Assembly: GCA_913040765.1 (NCBI GenBank)
Contig: CAJWIA010000018.1
Coordinates: forward strand, 1-13,372
Source of the DNA: an uncultured Anaerolineales bacterium
GTDB taxonomy: Bacteria > Chloroflexota > Anaerolineae > Anaerolineales > UBA11657
Length of the DNA stretch: 13,372 bases
Direction of reading: 5' to 3'
Notes under the pieces: model-generated
The model's database searches: none
Told to the model about the DNA's origin: nothing
What the model saw: the letters and a program-made list of their open reading frames with translations, nothing else
Shown here: in pieces, positions 1-5,840 of the stretch
Layout of the letters: each line of letters begins with the position of its first letter
Numbering within the stretch: the stretch's first letter is position 1
Program-made: the position numbers and the translations under genes

Positions 1-1
1 C

Positions 2-403
2 ACTGTAACACTCGCATCACAAGCTGGACAACTTGAACTTAACGTGATGATGCCCATCATCGCACACAATCTTTTTGAGATGATGCAAGTGATGATTGGG
101 GCAGTACAAGCATTTGACGAGAAATGTGTACAGGGTATTACAGCTAATAGTGCAAAGGCCGAAAACTGGCTAAATAAGAATGCAATTGTGGCAACTGCAC
201 TGAACCCATTGATAGGCTACTTAGAGGCTGGTGAGTTAGTAAAAAGCGCAATGAAACAGAATGTCTCCATTCGCCAAATAGCTACGGAACGTATCAAAGA
301 TGGAACCCTGAAACACAAAGATGAGGATCGCCTAATCACTATAGACGAAGTTGACAAAACTATAGGAAATCTACGAAATCTGACAAATGGCGGTATTCAC
401 TAG
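2..403 (+). CDS. Class II fumarate hydratase or aspartate ammonia-lyase, C-terminal fragment
   Basis: The reading frame is open from base 2, so the gene begins outside the window; the first internal ATG at base 44 is not its start. The visible 133 residues are the C-terminal end of the fumarase/aspartase superfamily, cytosolic homotetramers that reversibly add or remove water (fumarate/malate) or ammonia (fumarate/aspartate). Evidence is the stretch ASQAGQLELNVMMP, followed by EKCVQGITAN and then ATALNPLIGY. AGQLxLNVM and GITAN are typical of aspartase. TALNPxIGY is typical of fumarase, and many fumarases of non-model bacteria carry both. The catalytic Ser loop lies upstream, so substrate cannot be settled here. 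The tail after residue 100 is charged and poorly conserved. The stop codon is 14 bases from the stop of the convergent dtxR-type gene, and I see no terminator hairpin between them. Confidence 0.85.
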   Translation, partial: TVTLASQAGQLELNVMMPIIAHNLFEMMQVMIGAVQAFDEKCVQGITANSAKAENWLNKNAIVATALNPLIGYLEAGELVKSAMKQNVSIRQIATERIKDGTLKHKDEDRLITIDEVDKTIGNLRNLTNGGIH

Positions 404-417
404 CCAATAAGCGTGCT

Positions 418-870
418 CTAGGAGTTGTCCTTCCTAGAAATTTGACCATCCTTAGTGGGGATTGGCTCACCATGTGGACCAATAACAGGATTGCCTAAGA
501 AAACAGCTATGCGATCCTCCAACTCCTCTGATATTACATGCTCTAACTTCTCCGCTTCATCATGTACTTGATCGGACTTATATCCTAAAGCTTCTATCAA
601 GTACAATTCGATGAGCCTATGATGACGTATGATTTCAAGTGCAATCTTCTCACCAGTAGAGGTTAACACGACTCCCTTATGTGACGTATACTTAACCAAA
701 ATAGGAGAATTAGCAGACATCTTTTGGAGCATTCCAGTAACAGATGCAGGGGCATACCCCATTCTATTTGCTAAAGCAGAAGTAGTAACTGGACTATTTC
801 TTTGCTGTAATTCGTAAATAGCTTTTAGATAGTCTTCAATTGCGTGGGAGAATTTACCAAATTTAGTCAT
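418..870 (-). CDS. DtxR/MntR-family metal-dependent transcriptional repressor
   Basis: This is a 150-residue metal-sensing DNA-binding protein. Residues 8-70 form a winged helix (IEDYLKAIYEL, then the recognition helix around APASVTGMLQKM, then a wing ending GVVLTSTGEK). Residues 75-128 form the dimerisation and metal-binding domain (HHRLIELYL, VHDEAEKLEHV). Aligned by eye to DtxR, the ligands are D13 (DtxR M10), H84, E88, H103, E107 (DtxR C102), E110 and H111. D13 and E107 are the MntR-type choices, while H103 is the DtxR-type one, so Mn(II) or Fe(II) could be the effector. The PHGEPIP motif near the C-terminus is shared with DtxR, but the SH3-like third domain is absent, as in short family members. 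The start has a good ribosome binding site (GAGGAG, 5 nt before ATG). The gene is divergent from the JAMM operon and probably represses itself and perhaps that operon. Confidence 0.92.
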   Translation of the reverse strand: MTKFGKFSHAIEDYLKAIYELQQRNSPVTTSALANRMGYAPASVTGMLQKMSANSPILVKYTSHKGVVLTSTGEKIALEIIRHHRLIELYLIEALGYKSDQVHDEAEKLEHVISEELEDRIAVFLGNPVIGPHGEPIPTKDGQISRKDNS

Positions 871-895
871 TCGAACTCCTCAATTAAGCCATGGA

Positions 896-913
896 ATTAT
901 AGGAGTGTATAAT
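896..913. promoter_or_regulatory. Inverted repeat between divergent genes, candidate operator
   Basis: ATTATA-GGAGTG-TATAAT is a perfect inverted repeat with two 6-bp arms and a 6-bp spacer. One arm is the -10 box of the regulator's own promoter. A dimeric repressor bound here would block that promoter and sit next to the one for the opposite operon. It does not match the textbook DtxR or MntR boxes, and both arms are also plain -10 sequences, so the symmetry may be incidental. Confidence 0.3.
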
Positions 914-924
914 CACATAGTCAA
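896..924 (-). promoter_or_regulatory. Sigma70-type promoter of the DtxR-family gene
   Basis: On the minus strand TTGACT (919-924) and TATAAT (896-901) are separated by exactly 17 bases. The predicted transcription start is near base 889, giving a leader of about 18 nt that includes the GAGGAG ribosome binding site at 876-881. This is one of the best promoter matches in the window. Confidence 0.75.
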
Positions 925-927
925 GAT

Positions 928-936
928 TGATATAAT
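928..936 (+). promoter_or_regulatory. Extended -10 promoter for the JAMM-plsY operon
   Basis: TGaTATAAT is an extended -10 element that places transcription start near base 943, about 17 nt before the JAMM ATG. No good -35 hexamer is visible at 16-18 bases, which extended -10 promoters tolerate. A second TATAAT lies at 908-913 on the same strand and could be an alternative -10. Confidence 0.55.
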
Positions 937-959
937 AGCAATCTCAAATATAACAAATA

Positions 960-1409
960 ATGCATTCATCATTAACTCTTACTGAATCTCAAGCAACGAG
1001 TATGATAGCTCACGCCCAACATGCTTTGCCCAATGAAGCCTGTGGCTTGCTCGGAGGCAAATCAGGACATGTAAGCACTGTATATCCTGGCACTAACTCT
1101 GAGCATAGCCCAATACGTTATCTCCTCGACCCAATTGATCAATTTAACGCAATGAAAACAATTGATCAAAGTGGTGAAGATCTTATTGGAATATTTCATT
1201 CGCATCCAAAAGGCGTGGCAATCCCATCAGAAATCGATATTACTCAAGCATATTACCCTAAGGCTACCTATGTGATTTTGGCACGCCACAATGAAAAAGA
1301 TTGGTATATGCGCGCCTATTATCTTGTTGAAGGTCACATCAATGAAGTAAGAATACGCAGGCTAAATACTCAACACACTATATTAGAAATCGATAATAGA
1401 ACTAATTAA
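960..1409 (+). CDS. JAMM/M67-family zinc metallopeptidase (Mec-like)
   Basis: This 149-residue protein has a complete JAMM (MPN+) zinc site: catalytic E26 in NEACGLLGG, then H80-S-H82-P83, S90 and D93 in the HSHPKGVAIPSEID stretch. Bacterial stand-alone JAMM proteins of this size (Mec family) remove an amino acid or peptide from the C-terminus of ubiquitin-like sulfur carriers, for example in CysO-dependent cysteine synthesis or MoaD/ThiS maturation. No sulfur-carrier or CysM-like gene is in the window, so the substrate is unknown. The start is fixed because an in-frame stop lies three codons upstream (951-953). There is no clear Shine-Dalgarno sequence. The stop is followed one base later by the plsY ATG, so the two are almost certainly co-transcribed. 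Confidence 0.9.
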   Translation: MHSSLTLTESQATSMIAHAQHALPNEACGLLGGKSGHVSTVYPGTNSEHSPIRYLLDPIDQFNAMKTIDQSGEDLIGIFHSHPKGVAIPSEIDITQAYYPKATYVILARHNEKDWYMRAYYLVEGHINEVRIRRLNTQHTILEIDNRTN

Positions 1410-1410
1410 T

Positions 1411-2124
1411 ATGCTAACTCCACTTACTTTTGGTCTAATTATTATAGGATATGTTATTGGAGCTGTACCAGTGGGTTTACTAATAGTAAAACGCATCACA
1501 GGCAAAGATGTCCGACTGGTAGGCAGTGGTCGTATAGGCGCCACGAACGTAATGAGAGCTGCAGGAATGTGGGCAGGTGTTACAACAGCAATACTAGACT
1601 TGGTGAAAGGAGCACTACCAATTCTTATAGCCAAATTAATAATGCCGTCAGACGAATATGCATGGGTTCATGTATTAGTAGGTGTGTCAGCTGTACTAGG
1701 ACACAACCATTCGATATTCCTTAGAGAATCGATAACTGACCCTAAGACAGGTCGTAAGAAGACTATATTGCGAGGTGGAGCCGGTGGAGTAACAACGGTA
1801 GGTGGTGCAATTGGATTATGGGTATGGACTGGATCCATAGTTATACCAGCAGGAGCTGCGATTTTGTTCGGAATAGGATATGCTTCAGTTGCTACCATGT
1901 CAGGCGCAATAATGACAACAATAATTATGATGGTTCGATCAAATCAGGGTTTACTACCTAGCGCTTACATCTATTATGGCGTGATGTGTTTGTTACTACA
2001 GCTATGGGCTCTCCGCCCTAATATTAGACGCCTAATTAACGGGACGGAAAGATTAATAGGATGGCGGGCCAAACGTATGACTGGCAACATGACTGCAGAC
2101 CCGACTTCAATCAACCAGGACTAA
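1411..2124 (+). CDS. plsY: Divergent glycerol-3-phosphate acyltransferase, PlsY family
   Basis: PlsY is an integral membrane enzyme that transfers an acyl group from acyl-phosphate to glycerol 3-phosphate, the first step of phospholipid synthesis. Here 237 residues show the PlsY order: motif 1 GSGRIGATNV (38-47), DLVKG (63-67), GHNHSIF (97-103), a glycine motif RGGAGGVTT (121-129) and a final RPNIRRLINGTE (202-213), among about six hydrophobic segments. All three motifs differ from classical PlsY: SGN becomes SGR, GGKG becomes GGAG, and the HRENxxRLxxGTE motif lacks its His. A charged insert (DPKTGRKK, 110-117) precedes the glycine motif, and the protein is longer than the usual 200 residues or so. 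It may be a lineage-specific PlsY branch or a paralogue with changed substrate. The start lies 1 base after the JAMM stop and translation is probably coupled. Confidence 0.82.
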   Translation: MLTPLTFGLIIIGYVIGAVPVGLLIVKRITGKDVRLVGSGRIGATNVMRAAGMWAGVTTAILDLVKGALPILIAKLIMPSDEYAWVHVLVGVSAVLGHNHSIFLRESITDPKTGRKKTILRGGAGGVTTVGGAIGLWVWTGSIVIPAGAAILFGIGYASVATMSGAIMTTIIMMVRSNQGLLPSAYIYYGVMCLLLQLWALRPNIRRLINGTERLIGWRAKRMTGNMTADPTSINQD

Positions 2125-2131
2125 AATCACA

Positions 2132-2251
2132 ATGGCAAAAAAACGTAATACTAAACGCAAGACGAGTTCATCCAATATAGTTTTAGTAGTTTTCGGAGTA
2201 ATGGTAGTAATCGCAATGGTATTGGGTCCGCTACTAACTTTACTAGAATAA
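2132..2251 (+). CDS. 39-residue single-span membrane microprotein
   Basis: A short frame begins MAKKRNTKRKTSSS and continues as one hydrophobic helix (about residues 15-37) ending in LLTLLE. The N-terminus is very basic (K3, K4, R5, K8, R9, K10), so the positive-inside rule predicts a cytoplasmic N-terminus with a short external tail. It starts 7 bases after the plsY stop on the same strand. The only ribosome binding site is AGGA ending 11 nt before the ATG, rather far. The clean composition, basic then hydrophobic with no rare interruptions, and its operon position argue for a real protein. It could assist the neighbouring membrane enzyme or be an independent small membrane protein. I do not recognise a family. 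Confidence 0.55.
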   Translation: MAKKRNTKRKTSSSNIVLVVFGVMVVIAMVLGPLLTLLE

Positions 2252-2298
2252 TCGCAAGTATATAGCCTTTCTAAGACACAGATATATTTTCCGATCCA

Positions 2299-3132
2299 CT
2301 AGACTATCTGCAACATTACAAGCACACTAATCACGAGTATAGTAACAAGACTATATTCCACAATGGAGTGTAAATTACTCACCATCTCTGATAGATTCCT
2401 AATTAGCCCAACGGAAATGTGAAGTACTAAAAGCAATGATATAGCAACAACAATCGGTGGCAGCGCCAAATAACCTAGTACCCACACAAGCTCACCAATA
2501 ATCAAACCTATGACAAAACCGTTCCAACCAGCCCTTGAGGCTGACAAACCATAACCATATAACAACCGAAAACTCAATAGTGCTATTACAACCATTGCCG
2601 CTATCGACGATATAGCAGCTCTAACCTGGATGTTTACCAACCAAAATAACCACAGCAACCCTATTGGATAGTACAGAGCAAGCAATCTGATGCGAACAGA
2701 ATTTAATACCGGAAATTCTACAGCCCTATATTCTGTTATCAATACTAATACCAAAAAGGCCATACCACATAATAAGCCTGCCAACCATTCAGACTCCATT
2801 GCCCAACTATCAAGCACGATCCCTATTATTACAACGGACAACATAGGACCAATGCAATGATAATATGGCCTAATATTACGATGATCGCCCTTAAACAGCA
2901 CATGACTCCTTATCATCATGTCGGTTCCAGAAATTACAGAGGCTGTAACTAATAGTATCATTATTGTTTGACTATCAACCCAAAAATGCAATGGCGACCC
3001 AAACAGCATCAACTTCACCATACGTGATGGTATTTCCAGAAACCGAGAAACCACATACCCTAATGCAAGCACTGATGTCAGCAAACTTAGTTTGTCCATT
3101 TCTAAAATGTTTTTGCTATATTCCTTAGCCAT
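2299..3132 (-). CDS. Polytopic membrane protein of unknown function
   Basis: I do not recognise this 277-residue protein. It has roughly eight or nine hydrophobic segments (about 14-32, 54-70, 93-110, 115-133, 148-170, 171-190, 205-225, 226-245 and 260-277) with short loops. The longest polar loop is around MMIRSHVLFKGDHRNIRPYYH, which holds several His, Arg and Asp residues. There is no signal peptidase site, ATP-binding motif or soluble domain. The first ATG lies only 6 bases after a strong promoter -10 box, so the mRNA may be leaderless; M12 is a possible internal start but also lacks a good ribosome binding site. It is divergent from the prepilin peptidase, and the intergenic region of 53 bp is shared. 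No link to pilus assembly can be shown. Confidence 0.75.
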   Translation of the reverse strand: MAKEYSKNILEMDKLSLLTSVLALGYVVSRFLEIPSRMVKLMLFGSPLHFWVDSQTIMILLVTASVISGTDMMIRSHVLFKGDHRNIRPYYHCIGPMLSVVIIGIVLDSWAMESEWLAGLLCGMAFLVLVLITEYRAVEFPVLNSVRIRLLALYYPIGLLWLFWLVNIQVRAAISSIAAMVVIALLSFRLLYGYGLSASRAGWNGFVIGLIIGELVWVLGYLALPPIVVAISLLLVLHISVGLIRNLSEMVSNLHSIVEYSLVTILVISVLVMLQIV

Positions 3133-3138
3133 ATGTAT

Positions 3139-3167
3139 ATTCTAGCAACGGCGTATAACCATGTCAA
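3139..3167 (-). promoter_or_regulatory. Near-consensus promoter of the 277-residue membrane protein
   Basis: On the minus strand TTGACA (3162-3167) and TAGAAT (3139-3144) are separated by exactly 17 bases. Only 6 bases (3133-3138) lie between the -10 box and the ATG, so the predicted transcription start falls at or next to the start codon, as in leaderless transcripts. Confidence 0.75.
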
Positions 3168-3185
3168 AACAAACTCAATAGTAAT

Positions 3186-3947
3186 ATGTCTATGTTACTA
3201 ATACTAAAACAACTATTTCTAATAGGGCTTGGAGTAATAATAGGAGCATTAGTTAATTACCTGGCTGATCAATTACCTTCAAAAAAACGCCTATCATATC
3301 CACATTGTTGTCATTGTTTCAAGCCGCTAGCACCTAAAATGTGGTTCGCGTCAATTAGTTTTATTGTAGGTGGTTGCAGGTGTGGCAACAAGATATCACA
3401 CAGATCAATCTTGGTGGAATCAATTTTTGCCATATTGCTGCCATTAATTTATGAGGTTATATCGACTACTGCTCATTTCGGTATAACTAGTTCTCTATTA
3501 GCTTGTTTCTTTCTAATCATTGTGATTGATATAGAACACAAACTCATCCTAAACTCAGTAATAATTCCCGCTGCATTCATTGCACTGGCATATGGTATGC
3601 AAACCAACAATCAAGACATATCAATAATTTTGGCATCAGGAATAGCAGGATATCTGTTAATGCTACTCGTATTTTTTGGCGGAAAACTTTATTGGAAGTT
3701 ATTGCTCAAGAACAAGGGTTTATCTCGTGACTTTGTCGTGTTTGGAATGGGAGACGTAAGGCTTGGAGGACTCATAGGATTGGCAACAGGATGGCCAGAA
3801 CTACCTCAAGCTATCGCAGTATCCTTCATCAGTAGCGGTATATTTGCCATTGCTATCAGAGCAAGTAGCAAATATAAACCTCTCACTGTACTGCCATTCA
3901 GTCCCTTTTTAGTAGTAGGTGCTTTGATTGCCTTATTACTTTCATGA
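3186..3947 (+). CDS. Type IV prepilin peptidase (A24 family)
   Basis: This bifunctional membrane aspartyl protease cleaves leader peptides of type IV pilins and pseudopilins; many members also N-methylate the new N-terminus. The 253 residues show an N-terminal GALVNYLADQLP (equivalent to GSFLNVVIYRLP), a cysteine-rich cytoplasmic loop (C41, C42, C44, C64, C66), the first catalytic aspartate D115 in VIDIEHKLI, and the second, D190, in FGMGD. About six to eight membrane helices fit the family. The second cysteine pair is CxC (64 and 66) rather than CxxC. M1 at 3186 and M3 at 3192 are both possible starts and neither has a Shine-Dalgarno sequence; a weak -10 (TATAAC, 3154-3159) lies upstream. 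No pilin or pilus ATPase gene is adjacent, so its substrates are encoded elsewhere. Confidence 0.93.
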   Translation: MSMLLILKQLFLIGLGVIIGALVNYLADQLPSKKRLSYPHCCHCFKPLAPKMWFASISFIVGGCRCGNKISHRSILVESIFAILLPLIYEVISTTAHFGITSSLLACFFLIIVIDIEHKLILNSVIIPAAFIALAYGMQTNNQDISIILASGIAGYLLMLLVFFGGKLYWKLLLKNKGLSRDFVVFGMGDVRLGGLIGLATGWPELPQAIAVSFISSGIFAIAIRASSKYKPLTVLPFSPFLVVGALIALLLS

Positions 3948-4051
3948 TTGAAAAACCGTCACCAACTCTTATATTCACTAAAAAGTACTATGATAGGCCG
4001 CATCATGTATTGAGGTATAGTAGTGCACTTCTCTGGCTCTTGACGCTGAGA

Positions 4052-4057
4052 TATAAT
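4052..4057 (+). promoter_or_regulatory. Probable -10 box of the selA operon
   Basis: TATAAT lies 8 bases before the ATG of the four-helix protein, placing transcription start about 0-2 nt before the start codon. The best -35 at 17 bases is TTCTCT (4029-4034), which is weak. TTGACG at 4040-4045 is only 6 bases away and cannot serve this -10. The surrounding gap (3948-4065) otherwise shows no gene, hairpin or repeat. Confidence 0.45.
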
Positions 4058-4065
4058 CATTTGTA

Positions 4066-4476
4066 ATGACTAAATCAAGAATATCGGATCGTATCACAGA
4101 AGTATATCTAGCAGCTGGTACACTAATGTTTGTTGGTTGGGGAGGAATGCTCGCACTGCTTTTGTTCACAGTACCAACTGTGGACGCACGATGGATGTTT
4201 TTCCTGCTTGCTCTATCAGCTTTAACCGGTACGGCAATACCATTTATCATATTTCTTTCAAAACGCTTTGGTAAAACTCCTATAAGTGTTAATGTTCTTA
4301 TAAGAAGAGCAATATGGGTTGGAGTTATTGGATGCATACTTGCATGGCTACAACTAGGACGTACTCTAACCTGGACCATCAGTCTATTAATAGTTACTGT
4401 TATAGTGGGAATTGAATGGCTTATAGAAATACGTGAGCGCAGCCTATGGAATCCCGAGAATGCCAATGAAGAATGA
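4066..4476 (+). CDS. Four-helix membrane protein of unknown function, upstream of selA
   Basis: I do not recognise this 136-residue protein. It has four predicted membrane helices (about 15-37, 43-65, 83-97 and 101-121) with short charged loops, a 10-residue basic and polar N-terminus and an acidic C-terminal tail (EIRERSLWNPENANEE). No cysteine pair, His cluster or other catalytic signature is visible. There is no Shine-Dalgarno sequence; a -10 box 8 bases before the ATG suggests a leaderless transcript. The last 11 bases overlap the selA start, so it is the first gene of the selA-M24-tsaD operon and its translation probably feeds into selA. Operon position alone does not show a role in selenium metabolism. 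Confidence 0.75.
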   Translation: MTKSRISDRITEVYLAAGTLMFVGWGGMLALLLFTVPTVDARWMFFLLALSALTGTAIPFIIFLSKRFGKTPISVNVLIRRAIWVGVIGCILAWLQLGRTLTWTISLLIVTVIVGIEWLIEIRERSLWNPENANEE

Positions 4477-5836
4477 ACATTTGCGGTCACTTCCATCGGT
4501 AGATAAACTGCTAAATGTCAAAGATATACAAATTCTTGAAGGCTCATTTGGTCGTCCCCTTGTGACCGAAGCAGTACGCAATGTTCTCAAAATAGAACGA
4601 GAAAATCTCCTTCAATGCAATAGTGCCCAAGGATCTACTTACAATGAGTTAGCTATTAAAATAGAAGAGTGGCTTCAAACAGAAACTTCCTTGACACTCC
4701 AACCTGTCATCAATGCAACTGGGGTTATTCTTCATACAAATTTGGGTCGTGCACCGTTATCTAAGGAGGCCCAGGAAGCAATTCTGACAATATCCAAAGA
4801 CTACAACACACTAGAGTATGATCTTGATTTAGGACAACGTGGACCACGTGGCGCAGATGTAGACAATCTGATTTGCCGAACTACAGGAGCCGAAGCTGCT
4901 TTAGTGGTAAACAATAATGCAGCGGCAGTTGTGTTGATACTGAAAGCCTTAGCAGAACGACGAGGTGTAGTAATTTCCCGAGGACAGCTTGTAGAAATAG
5001 GAGGAGGATTTAGAATACCAGATGTTATCAAACAATCGGAAGTAAATTTAGTTGAAGTAGGCACGACTAACAGAACTCATCCACACGATTATCATCAAGC
5101 CATAAGAGAACAACACAACAACGTTGCATTAATAATGAGGGCTCACCATAGTAATTACAATATTGTCGGATTCGCAACCGAGCCCAATCTGCAAGAGCTG
5201 GTATCAATAGGATTAGAGCATAACGTCCCAGTATTAGACGATCTTGGATCAGGCACATTACTTGACACTTCCACTTTTGGTCTAACACATGAGCCAACTG
5301 TACAGGATAGTTTGAATGCCGGGGCAAGTCTTGTCTGCTTTTCAGCTGACAAATTGTTGGGCGGACCACAAGCAGGCATCATAATTGGCAACAAACACCT
5401 TGTCAACACACTCAGAAACCATCCGCTTGCCAGAGCCATTAGAGCAGATAAACTATGTATTGCAGCTCTTTCAGCCACATTACTTCATTACATAAAAGAT
5501 GAGGCTACCGAAAAAATACCTGTCTGGCAAATGATAGCCATGGACATTGGTACAATCAAAACACGGGCTCAGAGGGTAGTTAATCAGGTAGGCGGAACAC
5601 TTTTGTCCGGATTATCAACTATTGGTGGTGGCAGTTTACCAGGCGAGACTTTGCCAACTATTTTAGTGGGTTTGAGAGTAGAATCATCTGAACAACTTGC
5701 TCAGGACATGCGCAATAATAAGATAATAGTTCGTATCCAAGACAACCAAGTAATGCTAGATCTTCGTACAGTACTACCACATCATGATGACAAGCTGATA
5801 TCTATACTAAACGATTTGCTGAGTGTATGTGTATAG
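4466..5836 (+). CDS. selA: L-seryl-tRNA(Sec) selenium transferase (selenocysteine synthase)
   Basis: SelA is a cytosolic PLP enzyme that converts Ser-tRNA(Sec) to Sec-tRNA(Sec) using selenophosphate. With the start chosen here the protein has 456 residues and the PLP lysine is K296 (in FSADKLLGGPQAG), next to K295 of E. coli SelA. Other signatures are LRSLPSVDKLL at the N-terminus, PVINATGVILHTNLGRAPLS, LEYDLDLGQRG, VVNNNAAAVVLIL, SRGQLVEIGGGFRIPDV, VGTTNRTH and LDDLGSGTLLD. The open frame extends back to 4433, but residues before M12 do not resemble SelA and lie inside the upstream gene, so 4466 is preferred (4460 is possible). It overlaps the upstream gene by 11 bases and is followed 4 bases later by the M24 peptidase. 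Its presence predicts selB, selC, selD and selenoproteins elsewhere in the genome. Confidence 0.95.
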   Translation: MKNEHLRSLPSVDKLLNVKDIQILEGSFGRPLVTEAVRNVLKIERENLLQCNSAQGSTYNELAIKIEEWLQTETSLTLQPVINATGVILHTNLGRAPLSKEAQEAILTISKDYNTLEYDLDLGQRGPRGADVDNLICRTTGAEAALVVNNNAAAVVLILKALAERRGVVISRGQLVEIGGGFRIPDVIKQSEVNLVEVGTTNRTHPHDYHQAIREQHNNVALIMRAHHSNYNIVGFATEPNLQELVSIGLEHNVPVLDDLGSGTLLDTSTFGLTHEPTVQDSLNAGASLVCFSADKLLGGPQAGIIIGNKHLVNTLRNHPLARAIRADKLCIAALSATLLHYIKDEATEKIPVWQMIAMDIGTIKTRAQRVVNQVGGTLLSGLSTIGGGSLPGETLPTILVGLRVESSEQLAQDMRNNKIIVRIQDNQVMLDLRTVLPHHDDKLISILNDLLSVCV

Positions 5837-5840
5837 GAAT

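Noticed and set aside
404..417. Terminator between the fumarase/aspartase gene and the convergent regulator
   Set aside because: No stem longer than a few bases and no T-run could be found in or around the 14-base gap.
871..890. TTCGAA-containing segment resembling a tRNA T-loop
   Set aside because: No acceptor, anticodon or D-arm pairing is present around it; it is the regulator's ribosome binding region.
1383..1898. Minus-strand open frames inside plsY
   Set aside because: They are low-complexity antisense shadows (Pro, Thr and Ala rich) of a well-supported gene.
3945..4016. In-frame TGA at the end of the prepilin peptidase gene followed by 22 more open codons, considered as a selenocysteine readthrough because selA is nearby
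   Set aside because: The protein already has full family length and ends normally; the extension is unlike any known domain and no SECIS-like hairpin follows.
4040..4057. TTGACG upstream of TATAAT as a -35/-10 pair
   Set aside because: The spacer is only 6 bases, far too short for a sigma70 promoter.
4433..4465. Longer SelA start at 4433 (adds 11 residues)
   Set aside because: The extra residues do not resemble SelA and lie within the upstream gene; from 4466 the PLP lysine falls at 296, matching the family.
3978..4496. 172-codon minus-strand frame opposite the four-helix protein
   Set aside because: The plus-strand frame has coherent membrane helices, operon spacing and a -10 box; the antisense frame has a patternless Ser/Thr/Ile-rich sequence.
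5823..5840. Longer M24 peptidase start overlapping selA
   Set aside because: It adds only MYVYRN, has no ribosome binding site, and the family N-terminus fits M1 at 5841.
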